A DNA stretch of 64,000 nt, taken from contig JARGOC010000004.1 of assembly GCA_029212365.1 (NCBI GenBank), forward strand, positions 62,001 to 126,000. Direction: 5' to 3'. The notes beneath the pieces were generated by a model that saw only the letters and a list, made by a program, of their open reading frames with translations, was not told the DNA's origin and made no database searches. The translations under genes were made by a program, and so were the position numbers. Positions 33,821 to 46,236 of this stretch are shown one piece after another. Position 1 is the first letter of the stretch, and each line of letters begins with the position of its first letter. Origin of the DNA: Roseovarius sp. (lineage in GTDB: Bacteria; Pseudomonadota; Alphaproteobacteria; Rhodobacterales; Rhodobacteraceae).

Positions 33821-34183
33821 TCACTCAGCCATAGGCGTCATGATTTCAACTTCGCGGCCATCCTGAACAGCCGTATAAAAACAACTGCGCCGGTTGGTAT
33901 GACACGCCGCGCCAGTTTGGCGCACCTGCATCAACAGGCAATCGCGGTCACAATCCACGCGCATCTCTACCAGTTGTTGCACATGCCCCGAGGTCTCTCC
34001 CTTGACCCAAAAAGCCTGCCGCGACCGGCTCCAATAGGTCACGCGGCCGGTGTCCAGCGTGCGCGCCACAGCCTCGGCGTTCATCCATGCCATCATCAGA
34101 ACTTCACCGGTTTCTTCTTCCTGCGCAATCGCGGGGATCAGACCGGCCTCATTGTAGCACAGTGTTTTGGGATCAAAGTTCAT
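33821..34183 (-). CDS. hisI: Phosphoribosyl-AMP cyclohydrolase
   Basis: This 120-residue stand-alone HisI opens the adenine ring of PR-AMP in histidine synthesis. The metal sites are visible: D77, D79, D81 (VDCDRDCL) for magnesium and C78, C94, C101 for zinc ([13 protein letters not shown]). HisE is not fused. The start at 34183 ([11 protein letters not shown]) has AGAGG upstream and was preferred over 34201. It is divergent from the NifU-like gene, 66 bases apart. Confidence 0.96.
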   Translation of the reverse strand: MNFDPKTLCYNEAGLIPAIAQEEETGEVLMMAWMNAEAVARTLDTGRVTYWSRSRQAFWVKGETSGHVQQLVEMRVDCDRDCLLMQVRQTGAACHTNRRSCFYTAVQDGREVEIMTPMAE

Positions 34184-34249
34184 AACGAACCCTCTTTGCA
34201 TCCTGAGTTATCGCCTCTATTTATGGGGTCACAACCGAAAGGGAAAGCC

Positions 34250-34705
34250 ATGAGCGGTGAAACCGATCTGATAAAGCTCTATTCTGCGCGCATATTGGCG
34301 TTGGCCGCTGACATGCCACGGCTGGAGCGGTTGGAGCATCCGGATGCCACTGTAAAGCGGCGTGCGCCTTTGTGCGGCTCAACTGTGACAGTTGATGTGG
34401 CTTGCACGGATGGCCGGATCAGTGCCTATGGTCAGGATGTCAAAGCATGTGCACTCGGACAGGCAGCGGCCAGTGTTGTTGGTGCCAATATTGTGGGCAC
34501 CACTATTGATGAGGTACGCGCGGCACGTGATGCCTTGAAGGATATGCTGAAAAATGACGGGCCAACCCCGTCTGCGCCGTTTGAGGGGCTCGAGGTTTTA
34601 CGCCCCGCGCGCGAGTATAAGAACCGTCATGCTTCGATCTTGTTGACACTTGAAGCATCGGTTGAGGCGTTGGAAATGGCCCAAGCCGCCAGCTCTTGTG
34701 CTTGA
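34250..34705 (+). CDS. NifU/IscU-like iron-sulphur cluster scaffold protein
   Basis: This 151-residue protein has the IscU/NifU N-terminal fold. Two of the three scaffold cysteines are present: C42 (PLCGS) and C68 (KACALGQ). The third position reads NRHASI, so the histidine (H127) is kept and the usual following cysteine is alanine. In IscU the HCS motif is needed for normal cluster assembly, so this protein may have a modified role, perhaps transfer or regulation. The ATG at 34250 has GGGAAAG upstream. No other isc/suf gene is near. It ends one base from the convergent ORF at 34706. Confidence 0.88.
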   Translation: MSGETDLIKLYSARILALAADMPRLERLEHPDATVKRRAPLCGSTVTVDVACTDGRISAYGQDVKACALGQAAASVVGANIVGTTIDEVRAARDALKDMLKNDGPTPSAPFEGLEVLRPAREYKNRHASILLTLEASVEALEMAQAASSCA

Positions 34706-34903
34706 TTAAACCAGCGCGTCCATGCCCCCACGCGTGATCTGGATTTTCAATTTTACTGGCTGGGTGTTGTTTGCCATCTCGGCATTGTTCTTTCTTTGAA
34801 GCGCATGAAACGCAGCGATGTGATGGGCAAAATCTCTAATCTTGCGTTCTTGATTGCCTGCATCATGTGCATACTCCCCGTCTGGGTCACTGGCCCTTGT
34901 CAT
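34706..34903 (-). CDS. Doubtful small ORF after the terminator
   Basis: A 65-residue frame starting MTRASDPDGEY and ending KLKIQITRGGMDALV. The end is protein-like and exactly abuts the convergent scaffold gene stop. Against it, the ATG lies only 11 bases after the T-run of a strong terminator on the same strand, and there is no ribosome binding site. It would need a promoter inside the hairpin region or read-through. Confidence 0.35.
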   Translation of the reverse strand: MTRASDPDGEYAHDAGNQERKIRDFAHHIAAFHALQRKNNAEMANNTQPVKLKIQITRGGMDALV

Positions 34904-34914
34904 TGTAATTAGCC

Positions 34915-34954
34915 AAAAAAAACCGCCGCACATCCGGACAGAGGATGGCGGCGG
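34915..34954 (-). terminator. Strong intrinsic terminator on the minus strand
   Basis: The stem is CCGCCG...ATCC with GGAT...CGGCGG (34923-34954, small internal bulge), followed by eight T (34922-34915 read on the minus strand). There is no large gene directly before it, which implies a transcript from the small gene or RNA to the right. Confidence 0.85.
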
Positions 34955-35040
34955 CAGGTAAGCTCGGTCTCGCGTTTTCCCGTCATGCCTAAAGGGGGAG
35001 GATTGAGGCAAACCCCTTAAAGGGACAGTGGGACAGGCAG
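34915..35040 (-). ncRNA. Candidate small RNA with anti-Shine-Dalgarno loop
   Basis: On the minus strand TGCCT/AGGCA (34986-35010) closes a 15-base loop that contains CCTCCCCC, complementary to ribosome binding sites, followed about 30 bases later by a strong terminator. This resembles the CcsR/'cuckoo' RNAs of Rhodobacteraceae, which expose CCUCC loops and precede a terminator, but only one such loop is seen here rather than several. The 5' end is not defined. It could also be the 3' untranslated region of the 40-residue membrane protein gene at 35123-35245. Confidence 0.4.
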
Positions 35041-35122
35041 TGTCTGATAGTCGCGTTGCATCATAAAAGGGGACAGAAGATGCGCGGCATTAACGGGTAC
35101 GAAACGTCGCAGGCAGAAAGAG

Positions 35123-35245
35123 TTACAAGAAACCGGGCAAATAGAGGCCTACCACCAGCGCTGTCATCAGCGCCATAACACCCAAAACATCACCAAGCAG
35201 CGTGTCCTGAGATCGAATGACTGCGGCTTTGATCTGGCTGTACAT
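35123..35245 (-). CDS. Small membrane protein, 40 residues
   Basis: The ATG at 35245 has AAGGA 8 bases upstream. It encodes 40 residues: a short amphipathic start MYSQIKAAVIRSQDTL, then one membrane helix (GDVLGVMALMTALVVGLYL) and a short PGFL end. The composition is that of a true single-span microprotein, and I think similar small proteins occur in Rhodobacterales. It is probably transcribed with the candidate RNA region and ended by the terminator at 34915-34954. Its function is unknown. Confidence 0.68.
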   Translation of the reverse strand: MYSQIKAAVIRSQDTLLGDVLGVMALMTALVVGLYLPGFL

Positions 35246-35390
35246 TGGGGTGTATCCTTAATTTGCATCGTCTTGTTGCCCCTTTGTTCTCATTTTGGGT
35301 GAGCATTGTAAAGAACTTTGTGAGAACATTAGTGAACATTTGGGAACAAAATGCCTGAACCATTTGATAACAAATGATATTAAATTTTAC

Positions 35391-39751
<4,361 letters not shown>

Positions 39752-39840
39752 CTAATGGAGCAGGCCTGCCCCGCTCACTCCGCAAAGTGATAGGGCCGTG
39801 TTGGGCCAAGGTCCAGTGCATCCGGACCCTGGTCATTGGT

Positions 39841-40557
39841 TCAGGCACCCACGGCGACGCGTGGATCATCCATCTCTTCGGGCGCAGGATCACGCAGCAC
39901 ATAGCCCCGGCCCCAAACCGTTTCGATGTAGTTGTTTCCGCCCGTGGCTTCGCTCAGTTTTTTGCGAAGTTTGCAAATAAAGACGTCGATGATTTTCAAC
40001 TCGGGTTCATCCATGCCGCCATACAGGTGATTGAGGAACATTTCCTTCGTCAGTGTGGTGCCCTTGCGCAGGCTCAGCAGTTCCAGCATTTGATATTCCT
40101 TGCCGGTCAGATGTACGGTTTTGCCACCCACATCCACTGTCTTGGCATCGAGGTTCACATTGATCACGCCTGTGCAAATGACAGATTGCGAATGCCCTTT
40201 GGATCGTCGGATGATGGCATGAATGCGCGCCACCAATTCATCACGGTGAAACGGTTTGGTCAGGTAATCATCAGCCCCAAAGCCAAATCCCTTCAGCTTG
40301 TTTTCGTTGTCGTCAGACCCTGACAGGATCAGCACCGGCGTGTCGACACGTGCCAGCCGCAATTGGCGCAACACATCATGGCCATCCATATCAGGCAACC
40401 CGAGGTCCAGAAGGATCAAATCGTAATCATATAGTTTGGCAAGATCGATCCCCTCTTCTCCTAAATCCGTTGTATAAACGTTTAGGTTGGCATGGGTCAG
40501 CATCAGTTCGATGCTCTTGGATGTTGTTGGATCGTCTTCCACCAAAAGGACACGCAT
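39841..40557 (-). CDS. ctrA: Cell-cycle response regulator CtrA
   Basis: This 238-residue OmpR-type regulator has a receiver domain with phosphoacceptor D51 ([11 protein letters not shown]) and a winged-helix output domain with the CtrA-characteristic [20 protein letters not shown] and [20 protein letters not shown]. In Rhodobacterales CtrA controls motility, gene transfer agents and quorum-linked traits rather than being essential as in Caulobacter. The C-terminus ends VAVGA, unlike the AA degradation end of Caulobacter CtrA. A TTAA-N7-TTAC box lies about 52 bases upstream of the start, consistent with autoregulation. Confidence 0.98.
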   Translation of the reverse strand: MRVLLVEDDPTTSKSIELMLTHANLNVYTTDLGEEGIDLAKLYDYDLILLDLGLPDMDGHDVLRQLRLARVDTPVLILSGSDDNENKLKGFGFGADDYLTKPFHRDELVARIHAIIRRSKGHSQSVICTGVINVNLDAKTVDVGGKTVHLTGKEYQMLELLSLRKGTTLTKEMFLNHLYGGMDEPELKIIDVFICKLRKKLSEATGGNNYIETVWGRGYVLRDPAPEEMDDPRVAVGA

Positions 40558-40608
40558 TTAATTTCTCCGCTAAGTCATATTGTCTGGGATCAAACTGACC
40601 AAAATTGG

Positions 40609-40623
40609 TTAACCACACGTTAC
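40609..40623. promoter_or_regulatory. CtrA-type box upstream of ctrA
   Basis: TTAA (40609-40612), seven bases, TTAC (40620-40623). It matches the TTAA-N7-TTAA CtrA consensus with one mismatch and contains TTAACC. It lies about 52-66 bases before the ctrA ATG. Confidence 0.55.
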
Positions 40624-40650
40624 CTTAGGAGAACATTGTGCGAATTCTAC

Positions 40651-40929
40651 TTATGGTTGTCTATAGTTTTTTAGTGCAGTGGCCTTCAAAGCCTCTTCGC
40701 CATGGTCACTAACTGCCCGCACCCATTCAGTAAATTCGTCCTGACTTAGGTCATAGCGTGCCAAGGCTTCGGCTTGCGTGATCAGCCCATAAAGCACCCC
40801 ACGCACGACTGCCAACTTACGAGAGGCCACCCAACGCCCGGTTGTGGGTGCCGGAAGGTCAGCACGGGTCATGGTTGATCCGTCTGGTAATGTGACCGCG
40901 CGTGGGCCGTCTACTTTCTTTAGATACAT
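40651..40929 (-). CDS. sciP: SciP-type CtrA inhibitor (DUF1153)
   Basis: This 92-residue helix-turn-helix protein matches DUF1153. It begins MYLKKVDGPRAVTLPDGS and has a helical DNA/CtrA-binding region RWVASRKLAVVRGVLYGLIT followed by ALARYDLSQDEFTEWVRAV. In Caulobacter SciP binds CtrA and blocks transcription of its targets. I chose the ATG at 40929, which has AGGGCGAG upstream and gives the family length. It lies just upstream of ctrA on the same strand, 93 bases apart, so regulator and inhibitor are neighbours. Confidence 0.93.
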   Translation of the reverse strand: MYLKKVDGPRAVTLPDGSTMTRADLPAPTTGRWVASRKLAVVRGVLYGLITQAEALARYDLSQDEFTEWVRAVSDHGEEALKATALKNYRQP

Positions 40930-40972
40930 CTGTCTCGCCCTTATGGATAACCTCACAATGACGTGCGCAGGT

Positions 40973-40987
40973 TTAAAGACGAATGAA
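40973..40987. promoter_or_regulatory. CtrA-like box upstream of sciP
   Basis: TTAA (40973-40976), seven bases, TGAA (40984-40987), one mismatch from TTAA-N7-TTAA, ending about 44-58 bases before the sciP start. Weak on its own, but consistent with CtrA control of its inhibitor. Confidence 0.3.
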
Positions 40988-41189
40988 GCCAGATCGACGA
41001 ACTGTTTCAGATTTTTATAAACCCTTCCCTAAAGTGGTTCGAGTGCTGCGTGCCAATTTGCTTCTTGCCAAAACGCCTTACATGGCTGACCTGTCAGCGG
41101 GTCTGAACGAATGCTGGTTCAAACCTGAGGGCAAAGCCCCTATATAGCGCGCAACAGACACGCCCCACAGACACGCCCCGAGGTGCCAC

Positions 41190-42329
41190 ATGCCGCTTGA
41201 CCATCCCTTGAACTCGCTTGGTATCCCCAAGCCCCCCGCCCAAACGCGTGTCGTTGTGGCGATGTCGGGTGGTGTGGACAGCTCGGTTGTGGCCGCACAG
41301 CTGGCCGAGGAAGGCTATGACGTGATCGGTGTGACTTTGCAGCTCTATGACCACGGTGCGGCGCTGTCCAAGAAAGGCGCGTGTTGTGCCGGTGTGGACA
41401 TCCACGACGCCCGCCGCGTGGCCGAAGATATGGGATTTCCGCATTATGTGCTGGATTACGAAAACATCTTTAAGGATGCGGTGATTGACGAATTTGCCGA
41501 CAGCTATCTGGCGGGTGCTACGCCGGTGCCCTGCATCCGCTGCAATGAGCGGGTGAAGTTCAAGGACCTTCTGGAAACCGCCAAGGACCTTGAGGCCGAT
41601 TGCATGGCGACAGGCCATTACATTCAGCGCAAATCTGGCCCCCTTGGCCCTGAATTGCACAGCGCTGTGGATGCCAACCGCGATCAATCATATTTCCTGT
41701 TTTCCACCACGCCCGAGCAACTGGCCTTTCTGCGCTTTCCTTTGGGGCATTTGCCCTCCAAGGATGCCACGCGGGCGCTGGCGGCCAAATATGATCTGGT
41801 CGTGGCCGACAAACCCGACAGCCAGGACATCTGCTTTGTGCCCGATGGCAACTATGCCTCGGTGATTGAAAAACTGCGCCCCGGTGCGGCTGAGCCGGGT
41901 CATATCGTTGATATAGAGGGCAATGTACTGGGCGACCATAACGGCGTGATCCACTATACGATTGGCCAACGCCGAGGACTGGGAATCGGCGGATTGGCCG
42001 ACCCTCTTTATGTGGTCAAATTGGATGTGGATGCCAAACAGGTTGTGGTCGGCCCCAAAGACCTGCTGACAACGCGCACCATCCCGGTGCGCGAAATCAA
42101 CTGGCTGGGCGATACCGATCTGACCGCGCAAGATGAATGGCATGTGTCGGTCAAAGTCCGCTCTACCCGCCCGCCGCGCGCGGCGATCATCCGGCCTATC
42201 TCAGCAACCGAAGCTGAGGTCGAATTGCTCACCCCCGAAGAAGGCGTATCCCCCGGTCAGGCCTGTGTGTTTTATGAAACCGATGGCACGCGCATCTTAG
42301 GCGGTGGCTGGATCTGGCGCGGGTATTGA
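41190..42329 (+). CDS. mnmA: tRNA-specific 2-thiouridylase MnmA
   Basis: This 379-residue enzyme makes the 2-thio group of wobble U34. The PP-loop is [17 protein letters not shown] near residues 23-39; the catalytic cysteines lie in [11 protein letters not shown] and [10 protein letters not shown]. The C-terminal beta domain ([18 protein letters not shown]) is complete. GAGGTG precedes the ATG at 41190. A 260-base gap to sciP holds the divergent promoters and a possible 54-codon frame (40983-41147). The gene is alone on the plus strand before the lipid A cluster. Confidence 0.97.
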   Translation: MPLDHPLNSLGIPKPPAQTRVVVAMSGGVDSSVVAAQLAEEGYDVIGVTLQLYDHGAALSKKGACCAGVDIHDARRVAEDMGFPHYVLDYENIFKDAVIDEFADSYLAGATPVPCIRCNERVKFKDLLETAKDLEADCMATGHYIQRKSGPLGPELHSAVDANRDQSYFLFSTTPEQLAFLRFPLGHLPSKDATRALAAKYDLVVADKPDSQDICFVPDGNYASVIEKLRPGAAEPGHIVDIEGNVLGDHNGVIHYTIGQRRGLGIGGLADPLYVVKLDVDAKQVVVGPKDLLTTRTIPVREINWLGDTDLTAQDEWHVSVKVRSTRPPRAAIIRPISATEAEVELLTPEEGVSPGQACVFYETDGTRILGGGWIWRGY

Positions 42330-42380
42330 TCACTTTGCTCTGAAAATGGCGCGAGGTGCTGCTTGCCTCGTCATTCAAAA

Positions 42381-43529
42381 CTACAGCCGGTTCAACACCG
42401 CCCGTGCGGCGCGCAGCCCCGGTGCTTCTTCGCCTTGACCGAGACGCTCCATCGTGGTGCGCATTGCATCCAACTGCTCGGCGTGATCAGCGATCATTTT
42501 CAACACGCCTGCGCCGATCAGATCCGCGCGGCACTCCTTGCCGATGAATTCCGGCACCGCGCGGGTGTCTGTCACCAGATTAACCAGCGTGACCGTGTCC
42601 ACTTTGATCATCGCCGATACAATCTGGCGGGTCAGCCAGTTGGCGTCATAGGCTATCACCATGGGCGTGCCTGCTGCGGCCAGCTCAAGTGACACAGTGC
42701 CCGAGGCCGCCAAAGCGTAATTGGCAGCATAAAAAGCGCAAATCTTTTCAAAGGCATAGTCGCTGGGCTTCATCTCGCCTTGCGCCAATATGATTGGCTC
42801 GGCGGGCCAGTCCTTGACCGCCTGTCGTAACACAGGTTCTGCGGCGGTGGTGGTTGGGGCAACCAGCCGTAGATTGGGGTGCTGTTCCAACACGGTGCGC
42901 AAGGCCTCGCCAAATCTGGGCGCCAAACGCATCACCTCAGAGCGGCGAGACCCGGGCAGAACCAGCAAGATCGGGTCTGTGCCCAATGCGTGCTTATGGC
43001 GGAAATCTGTGATGTCCTTGTGCGATGGCACCGGCTCGTCCACAACTGGATGGCCGACAAAATCACAGTCCATCCCTTCGGCTTGCATCAGGGGCGGCTC
43101 AAACGGCAATAATGCCAATACATGATCAATGTAACGCGCCATTTTCCTGGCCCGCCCTGCGCGCCATGCCCAGACCGAAGGGGCAACGTAATGCACTGTT
43201 CTGATGGTGCTTTTCGCCTTGACCAATTTGGCGACACGCAGGCAAAAATCCGGGCTGTCGATGGTGATCAGAACATCGGGCTTTTCCCTAAGCACCGCCT
43301 CGGCTGTTTGGTGCAACCGGCGACGCAACGCCGGATATTTCGGCAGAACTTCGGCCAATCCCATGACGCTCAGCTCGTCCATGGGAAACAGGCTGACCAT
43401 GCCCTCGGCCTGCATCAATGGGCCACCGACGCCCAGAAATTCAACCTCACTGAGCTGTTTCAACCCGGCCATCAAGGCCGCGCCCAATTTATCGCCCGAG
43501 GGCTCTCCGGCGATCAGAAAGATCCGCAT
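42381..43529 (-). CDS. lpxB: Lipid-A-disaccharide synthase
   Basis: This 382-residue GT-B glycosyltransferase joins UDP-2,3-diacylglucosamine and lipid X at the inner membrane. It has the N-terminal FLIAGEPSGDKLGAALM and the conserved PGSRRSEVMRLAPRFGEAL donor-binding segment. I chose the ATG at 43529, which overlaps the lpxI stop (TGATG), over the GTG one codon earlier. It ends the lipid A cluster on the minus strand, with the convergent mnmA about 50 bases beyond. Confidence 0.97.
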   Translation of the reverse strand: MRIFLIAGEPSGDKLGAALMAGLKQLSEVEFLGVGGPLMQAEGMVSLFPMDELSVMGLAEVLPKYPALRRRLHQTAEAVLREKPDVLITIDSPDFCLRVAKLVKAKSTIRTVHYVAPSVWAWRAGRARKMARYIDHVLALLPFEPPLMQAEGMDCDFVGHPVVDEPVPSHKDITDFRHKHALGTDPILLVLPGSRRSEVMRLAPRFGEALRTVLEQHPNLRLVAPTTTAAEPVLRQAVKDWPAEPIILAQGEMKPSDYAFEKICAFYAANYALAASGTVSLELAAAGTPMVIAYDANWLTRQIVSAMIKVDTVTLVNLVTDTRAVPEFIGKECRADLIGAGVLKMIADHAEQLDAMRTTMERLGQGEEAPGLRAARAVLNRL

Positions 43530-44332
43530 CACAAAGTGCGGGCTGTCAGGAAAAGCCCGGCCTTTTTGACCGCGTCCAATGTGGCTGTGCGCTCCAGGAT
43601 CATCACGCGGCCTGTTTCAATCACCAAACCGGCCAGCCCCGCATCGCCTACCGCCTGAATGGTGCGCGGGCCAATGGCGGGCATGTCCACGCGCAGGTCT
43701 TGCCCCCGCTTGGCAGCTTTCACAAACACGCCCTTGGCCCCATTGCGCAGAGTGTCCGGCGTGCCTGTCACAACCCCCAGCAAAGCATCCGTGCCCTGAA
43801 TGGTTTCAATGCCCAGACATTGCCCCCCCGCCACAACACAGCCCTGCCCCACATCCAGCGGCGACAAGGCGCTCAGAATATCCCAGGCGCGGGTGGCATC
43901 TGCTAGGTCGGCGTCGGATGGGGTGCCCACCTGCAAATCAGGAGTGGCAGTCAAATCGGGCAGCAGCTCATGGGCCCCAATCACGCTAAACCCCTGTTCC
44001 TCAAAGATAGCAATCACCTGACGGAGCAGCCCATCATCCCCGCCCTGCATCGCCGCCATGATGCGCGGCACCAACGCCATTGTAACCGGGTCCAGTTCGG
44101 CCGGGTTCAGCGCCGGGCGCGCAAGTCCGCCAGCAAAGACAACACGGTGCACGCCTGCGTCTTTCATTGCGGCAAACAGCCCGCCCAGCTTTTCAATCTG
44201 ATGCTCTTGGGTGATGTCCCCCAAGTCGTGCGGAATGCCCTTGAGGCTAAATCGCAATGCGTTTGGGTATGCTTTGACCAATTGCACCGGCAAGCTGCCG
44301 CTACACGCCAATATGGCCATTGGTCCGCTCAT
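43529..44332 (-). CDS. lpxI: UDP-2,3-diacylglucosamine pyrophosphatase LpxI
   Basis: This 267-residue LpxI-type (DUF1009) hydrolase makes lipid X; it replaces LpxH, as usual in alphaproteobacteria. The N-terminal LACSGSLPVQLVKAYP and the C-terminal PAIGPRTIQAVGDAGLAGLVIE are characteristic. It sits between lpxA and lpxB, with one base from lpxA's stop and a one-base overlap with lpxB, so the three are coupled. Confidence 0.96.
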   Translation of the reverse strand: MSGPMAILACSGSLPVQLVKAYPNALRFSLKGIPHDLGDITQEHQIEKLGGLFAAMKDAGVHRVVFAGGLARPALNPAELDPVTMALVPRIMAAMQGGDDGLLRQVIAIFEEQGFSVIGAHELLPDLTATPDLQVGTPSDADLADATRAWDILSALSPLDVGQGCVVAGGQCLGIETIQGTDALLGVVTGTPDTLRNGAKGVFVKAAKRGQDLRVDMPAIGPRTIQAVGDAGLAGLVIETGRVMILERTATLDAVKKAGLFLTARTL

Positions 44333-44333
44333 T

Positions 44334-45134
44334 TCAGACCTGACCCGGTGTCAGGAACGAGCGATCGCTTTCACCGGTGATAAAGTCCACAATCTGGCGC
44401 ACGTATTCGCTCTCGGCTTCTTCGCCCAGACGTCGGGCACGGTCCTGAAAGGCGCCTTCGCCCTGTGCCAGCATCTGGAATGCCGCGCGCAAAGCGGTGA
44501 TATCCGCACGCGCCACACCGCGGCGTTTCAGACCCACCAGGTTTAGCCCATCCAATTCCCCGCGCGGGGCCTGAACCAGACCATAGGGAATCACATCATT
44601 GGTCACCATGGTGACGGCCCCGATGATGGCACCCTGCCCGATGCGCACCCATTGATGCACGCCTGACAGGCCACCGATGATCACGTCGTCTTCGATCACA
44701 CAATGGCCAGCAAGAGCGGCATTGTTCACGATGATCACACGGTTGCCGACACGAGCATCATGGGCCACATGGCACCCGGCCATAAACAGGCCGTCATCGC
44801 CAACGCGCGTTACACCGCCGCCACCTTCGGTGCCGGTGTTCATCGTCACATGTTCCCGAATACGATTGCGCGCGCCTATTTCAAGGCGGGTTTCTTCGCC
44901 CTTGAATTTCAGGTCTTGTGGCACTTCGCCGATGCAACAAAACGGCCAGATCACGGTGTCTTCACCGATGCTGGTCTGTCCGCTCACAACCACATGTGAT
45001 TTGATCTGCACCCTGTCGCCCAACACGACCTCAGCCCCAATATGGCAAAATGGCCCGATGCGGACAGCTTGCCCAATCTGCGCACCATCTTCGACGATGG
45101 CGCTGGGATGGATGAAGGTTCCAGTCATGCTCAT
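44334..45134 (-). CDS. lpxA: UDP-N-acetylglucosamine O-acyltransferase LpxA
   Basis: This 266-residue left-handed beta-helix protein carries out the first step of lipid A synthesis. Hexapeptide repeats run from [15 protein letters not shown] to about residue 190. The catalytic histidine is in [15 protein letters not shown], and the chain-length region is [14 protein letters not shown]. The C-terminal helices are complete. Its ATG overlaps the fabZ stop by 4 bases. Confidence 0.97.
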   Translation of the reverse strand: MSMTGTFIHPSAIVEDGAQIGQAVRIGPFCHIGAEVVLGDRVQIKSHVVVSGQTSIGEDTVIWPFCCIGEVPQDLKFKGEETRLEIGARNRIREHVTMNTGTEGGGGVTRVGDDGLFMAGCHVAHDARVGNRVIIVNNAALAGHCVIEDDVIIGGLSGVHQWVRIGQGAIIGAVTMVTNDVIPYGLVQAPRGELDGLNLVGLKRRGVARADITALRAAFQMLAQGEGAFQDRARRLGEEAESEYVRQIVDFITGESDRSFLTPGQV

Positions 45135-45598
45135 GCCCCTGTGTTCAGGTCCATCATGGCGGTGAATTCCACTTCGGTGGCCATTTCGCCCTCAACAGTG
45201 GCCAAACCGCCAAAACGCCAGACTTTGCCGCCAGGTTTGCCGCGCAAAGTTGAGACGCGCATTTCCAGCACGTCGCCGGGCACAACCATGCGGCGGAACT
45301 TGCATTTGTCGATCGACATGAAATAGACCAGCATATTCTTGTCTTCCATGCCCAAAGCGGCCCCCACCATCACGGCTGACGTTTGCGCCATTGCCTCAAC
45401 AATGGTGACGCCGGGCATAATAGGCTTGCCGGGGAAATGGCCCTGAAAATGCGGCTCATTCATTGAGACATTCTTGATGCCTGTTGCCGATTGATACCCG
45501 TCAATATCAATCACCTTATCCACCAGCAAAAACGGATAGCGATGCGGGATAAGCCGCTGGATCAGATGAATATCTGCGGTTTTGAGCGGCTCACTCAT
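45131..45598 (-). CDS. fabZ: 3-hydroxyacyl-ACP dehydratase FabZ
   Basis: This 155-residue hotdog-fold dehydratase of fatty-acid elongation has the catalytic histidine in [16 protein letters not shown] and the glutamate in [10 protein letters not shown]. The start at 45598 has AGGGACATC upstream. In the E. coli order lpxD would stand between skp and fabZ; here only 62 non-coding bases separate them. It is coupled to lpxA. Confidence 0.97.
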   Translation of the reverse strand: MSEPLKTADIHLIQRLIPHRYPFLLVDKVIDIDGYQSATGIKNVSMNEPHFQGHFPGKPIMPGVTIVEAMAQTSAVMVGAALGMEDKNMLVYFMSIDKCKFRRMVVPGDVLEMRVSTLRGKPGGKVWRFGGLATVEGEMATEVEFTAMMDLNTGA

Positions 45599-45660
45599 GA
45601 GATGTCCCTTTCAGTGATGTCTTTGTGCCTGTCCTATCAACAAGGTCGGGGCCGGGCAAG

Positions 45661-46236
45661 TTACTGCTGATCGCCCCCCGAAGACGTGCCAGCCGGGCCG
45701 GAGCCGATACGCTGGTCAATCCGCGCAATAGCCACATCGGTGATATCAATCACATCAGAGCGCAACAATACTGTGCGCACATCCATCACGACGGCCCCGC
45801 CAGCATCTTGCATCAGTTCGACCAAAACCGGTTGAACCGCGCGCATGAAAATCCCCGGTGCGCGCTCGCGGCTCAATTCTAGATCACGCACAGCGCGGTC
45901 ACTGTCACGGCGGATCTGCTGCACTTTGGTATCAAAAGCATCTGCGAGATCGCGGAATTCTTCTGGGGTTTTCTGCGCGCGCAAATCCGTGAGGGCCTGT
46001 TCCTCGGCTTCGAGGTCAGCGCTTCTTTGATCGTTCAGCGCGCTCAATTGTTCGCGTTGTTTCAGATAGTCACTGTTCAACCGTTGGCCAAAAAGAGTTT
46101 CCATGAACAGCCGGTCTGGATCAAGAACAAGAATATCACTTTGTACGACCCCGACATCTTGCGCCTGAGCAGCAAAAGGCGCGGAGCAAAACAGCACCGC
46201 GCCCAGGATTAACCAGCCAAAGGTGGCCAGACGCAT
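45661..46236 (-). CDS. skp: OmpH/Skp family periplasmic chaperone
   Basis: This 191-residue exported protein has a signal peptide (about residues 1-25, cleaved after AQAQ) and a Skp/OmpH domain: a beta segment ILVLDPDRLFMETLFGQRL and a long charged coiled-coil (about 55-135), with a Gly/Ser/Gln-rich tail. Skp-like proteins hold unfolded outer membrane proteins. Its ATG overlaps the bamA stop (TGATG), the typical bamA-skp pairing. Confidence 0.9.
   Translation of the reverse strand: MRLATFGWLILGAVLFCSAPFAAQAQDVGVVQSDILVLDPDRLFMETLFGQRLNSDYLKQREQLSALNDQRSADLEAEEQALTDLRAQKTPEEFRDLADAFDTKVQQIRRDSDRAVRDLELSRERAPGIFMRAVQPVLVELMQDAGGAVVMDVRTVLLRSDVIDITDVAIARIDQRIGSGPAGTSSGGDQQ

Noticed and set aside
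40983..41147. Annotating the 54-codon frame as a gene
   Set aside because: Weak ribosome site and overlap with the sciP promoter; kept only as a finding.
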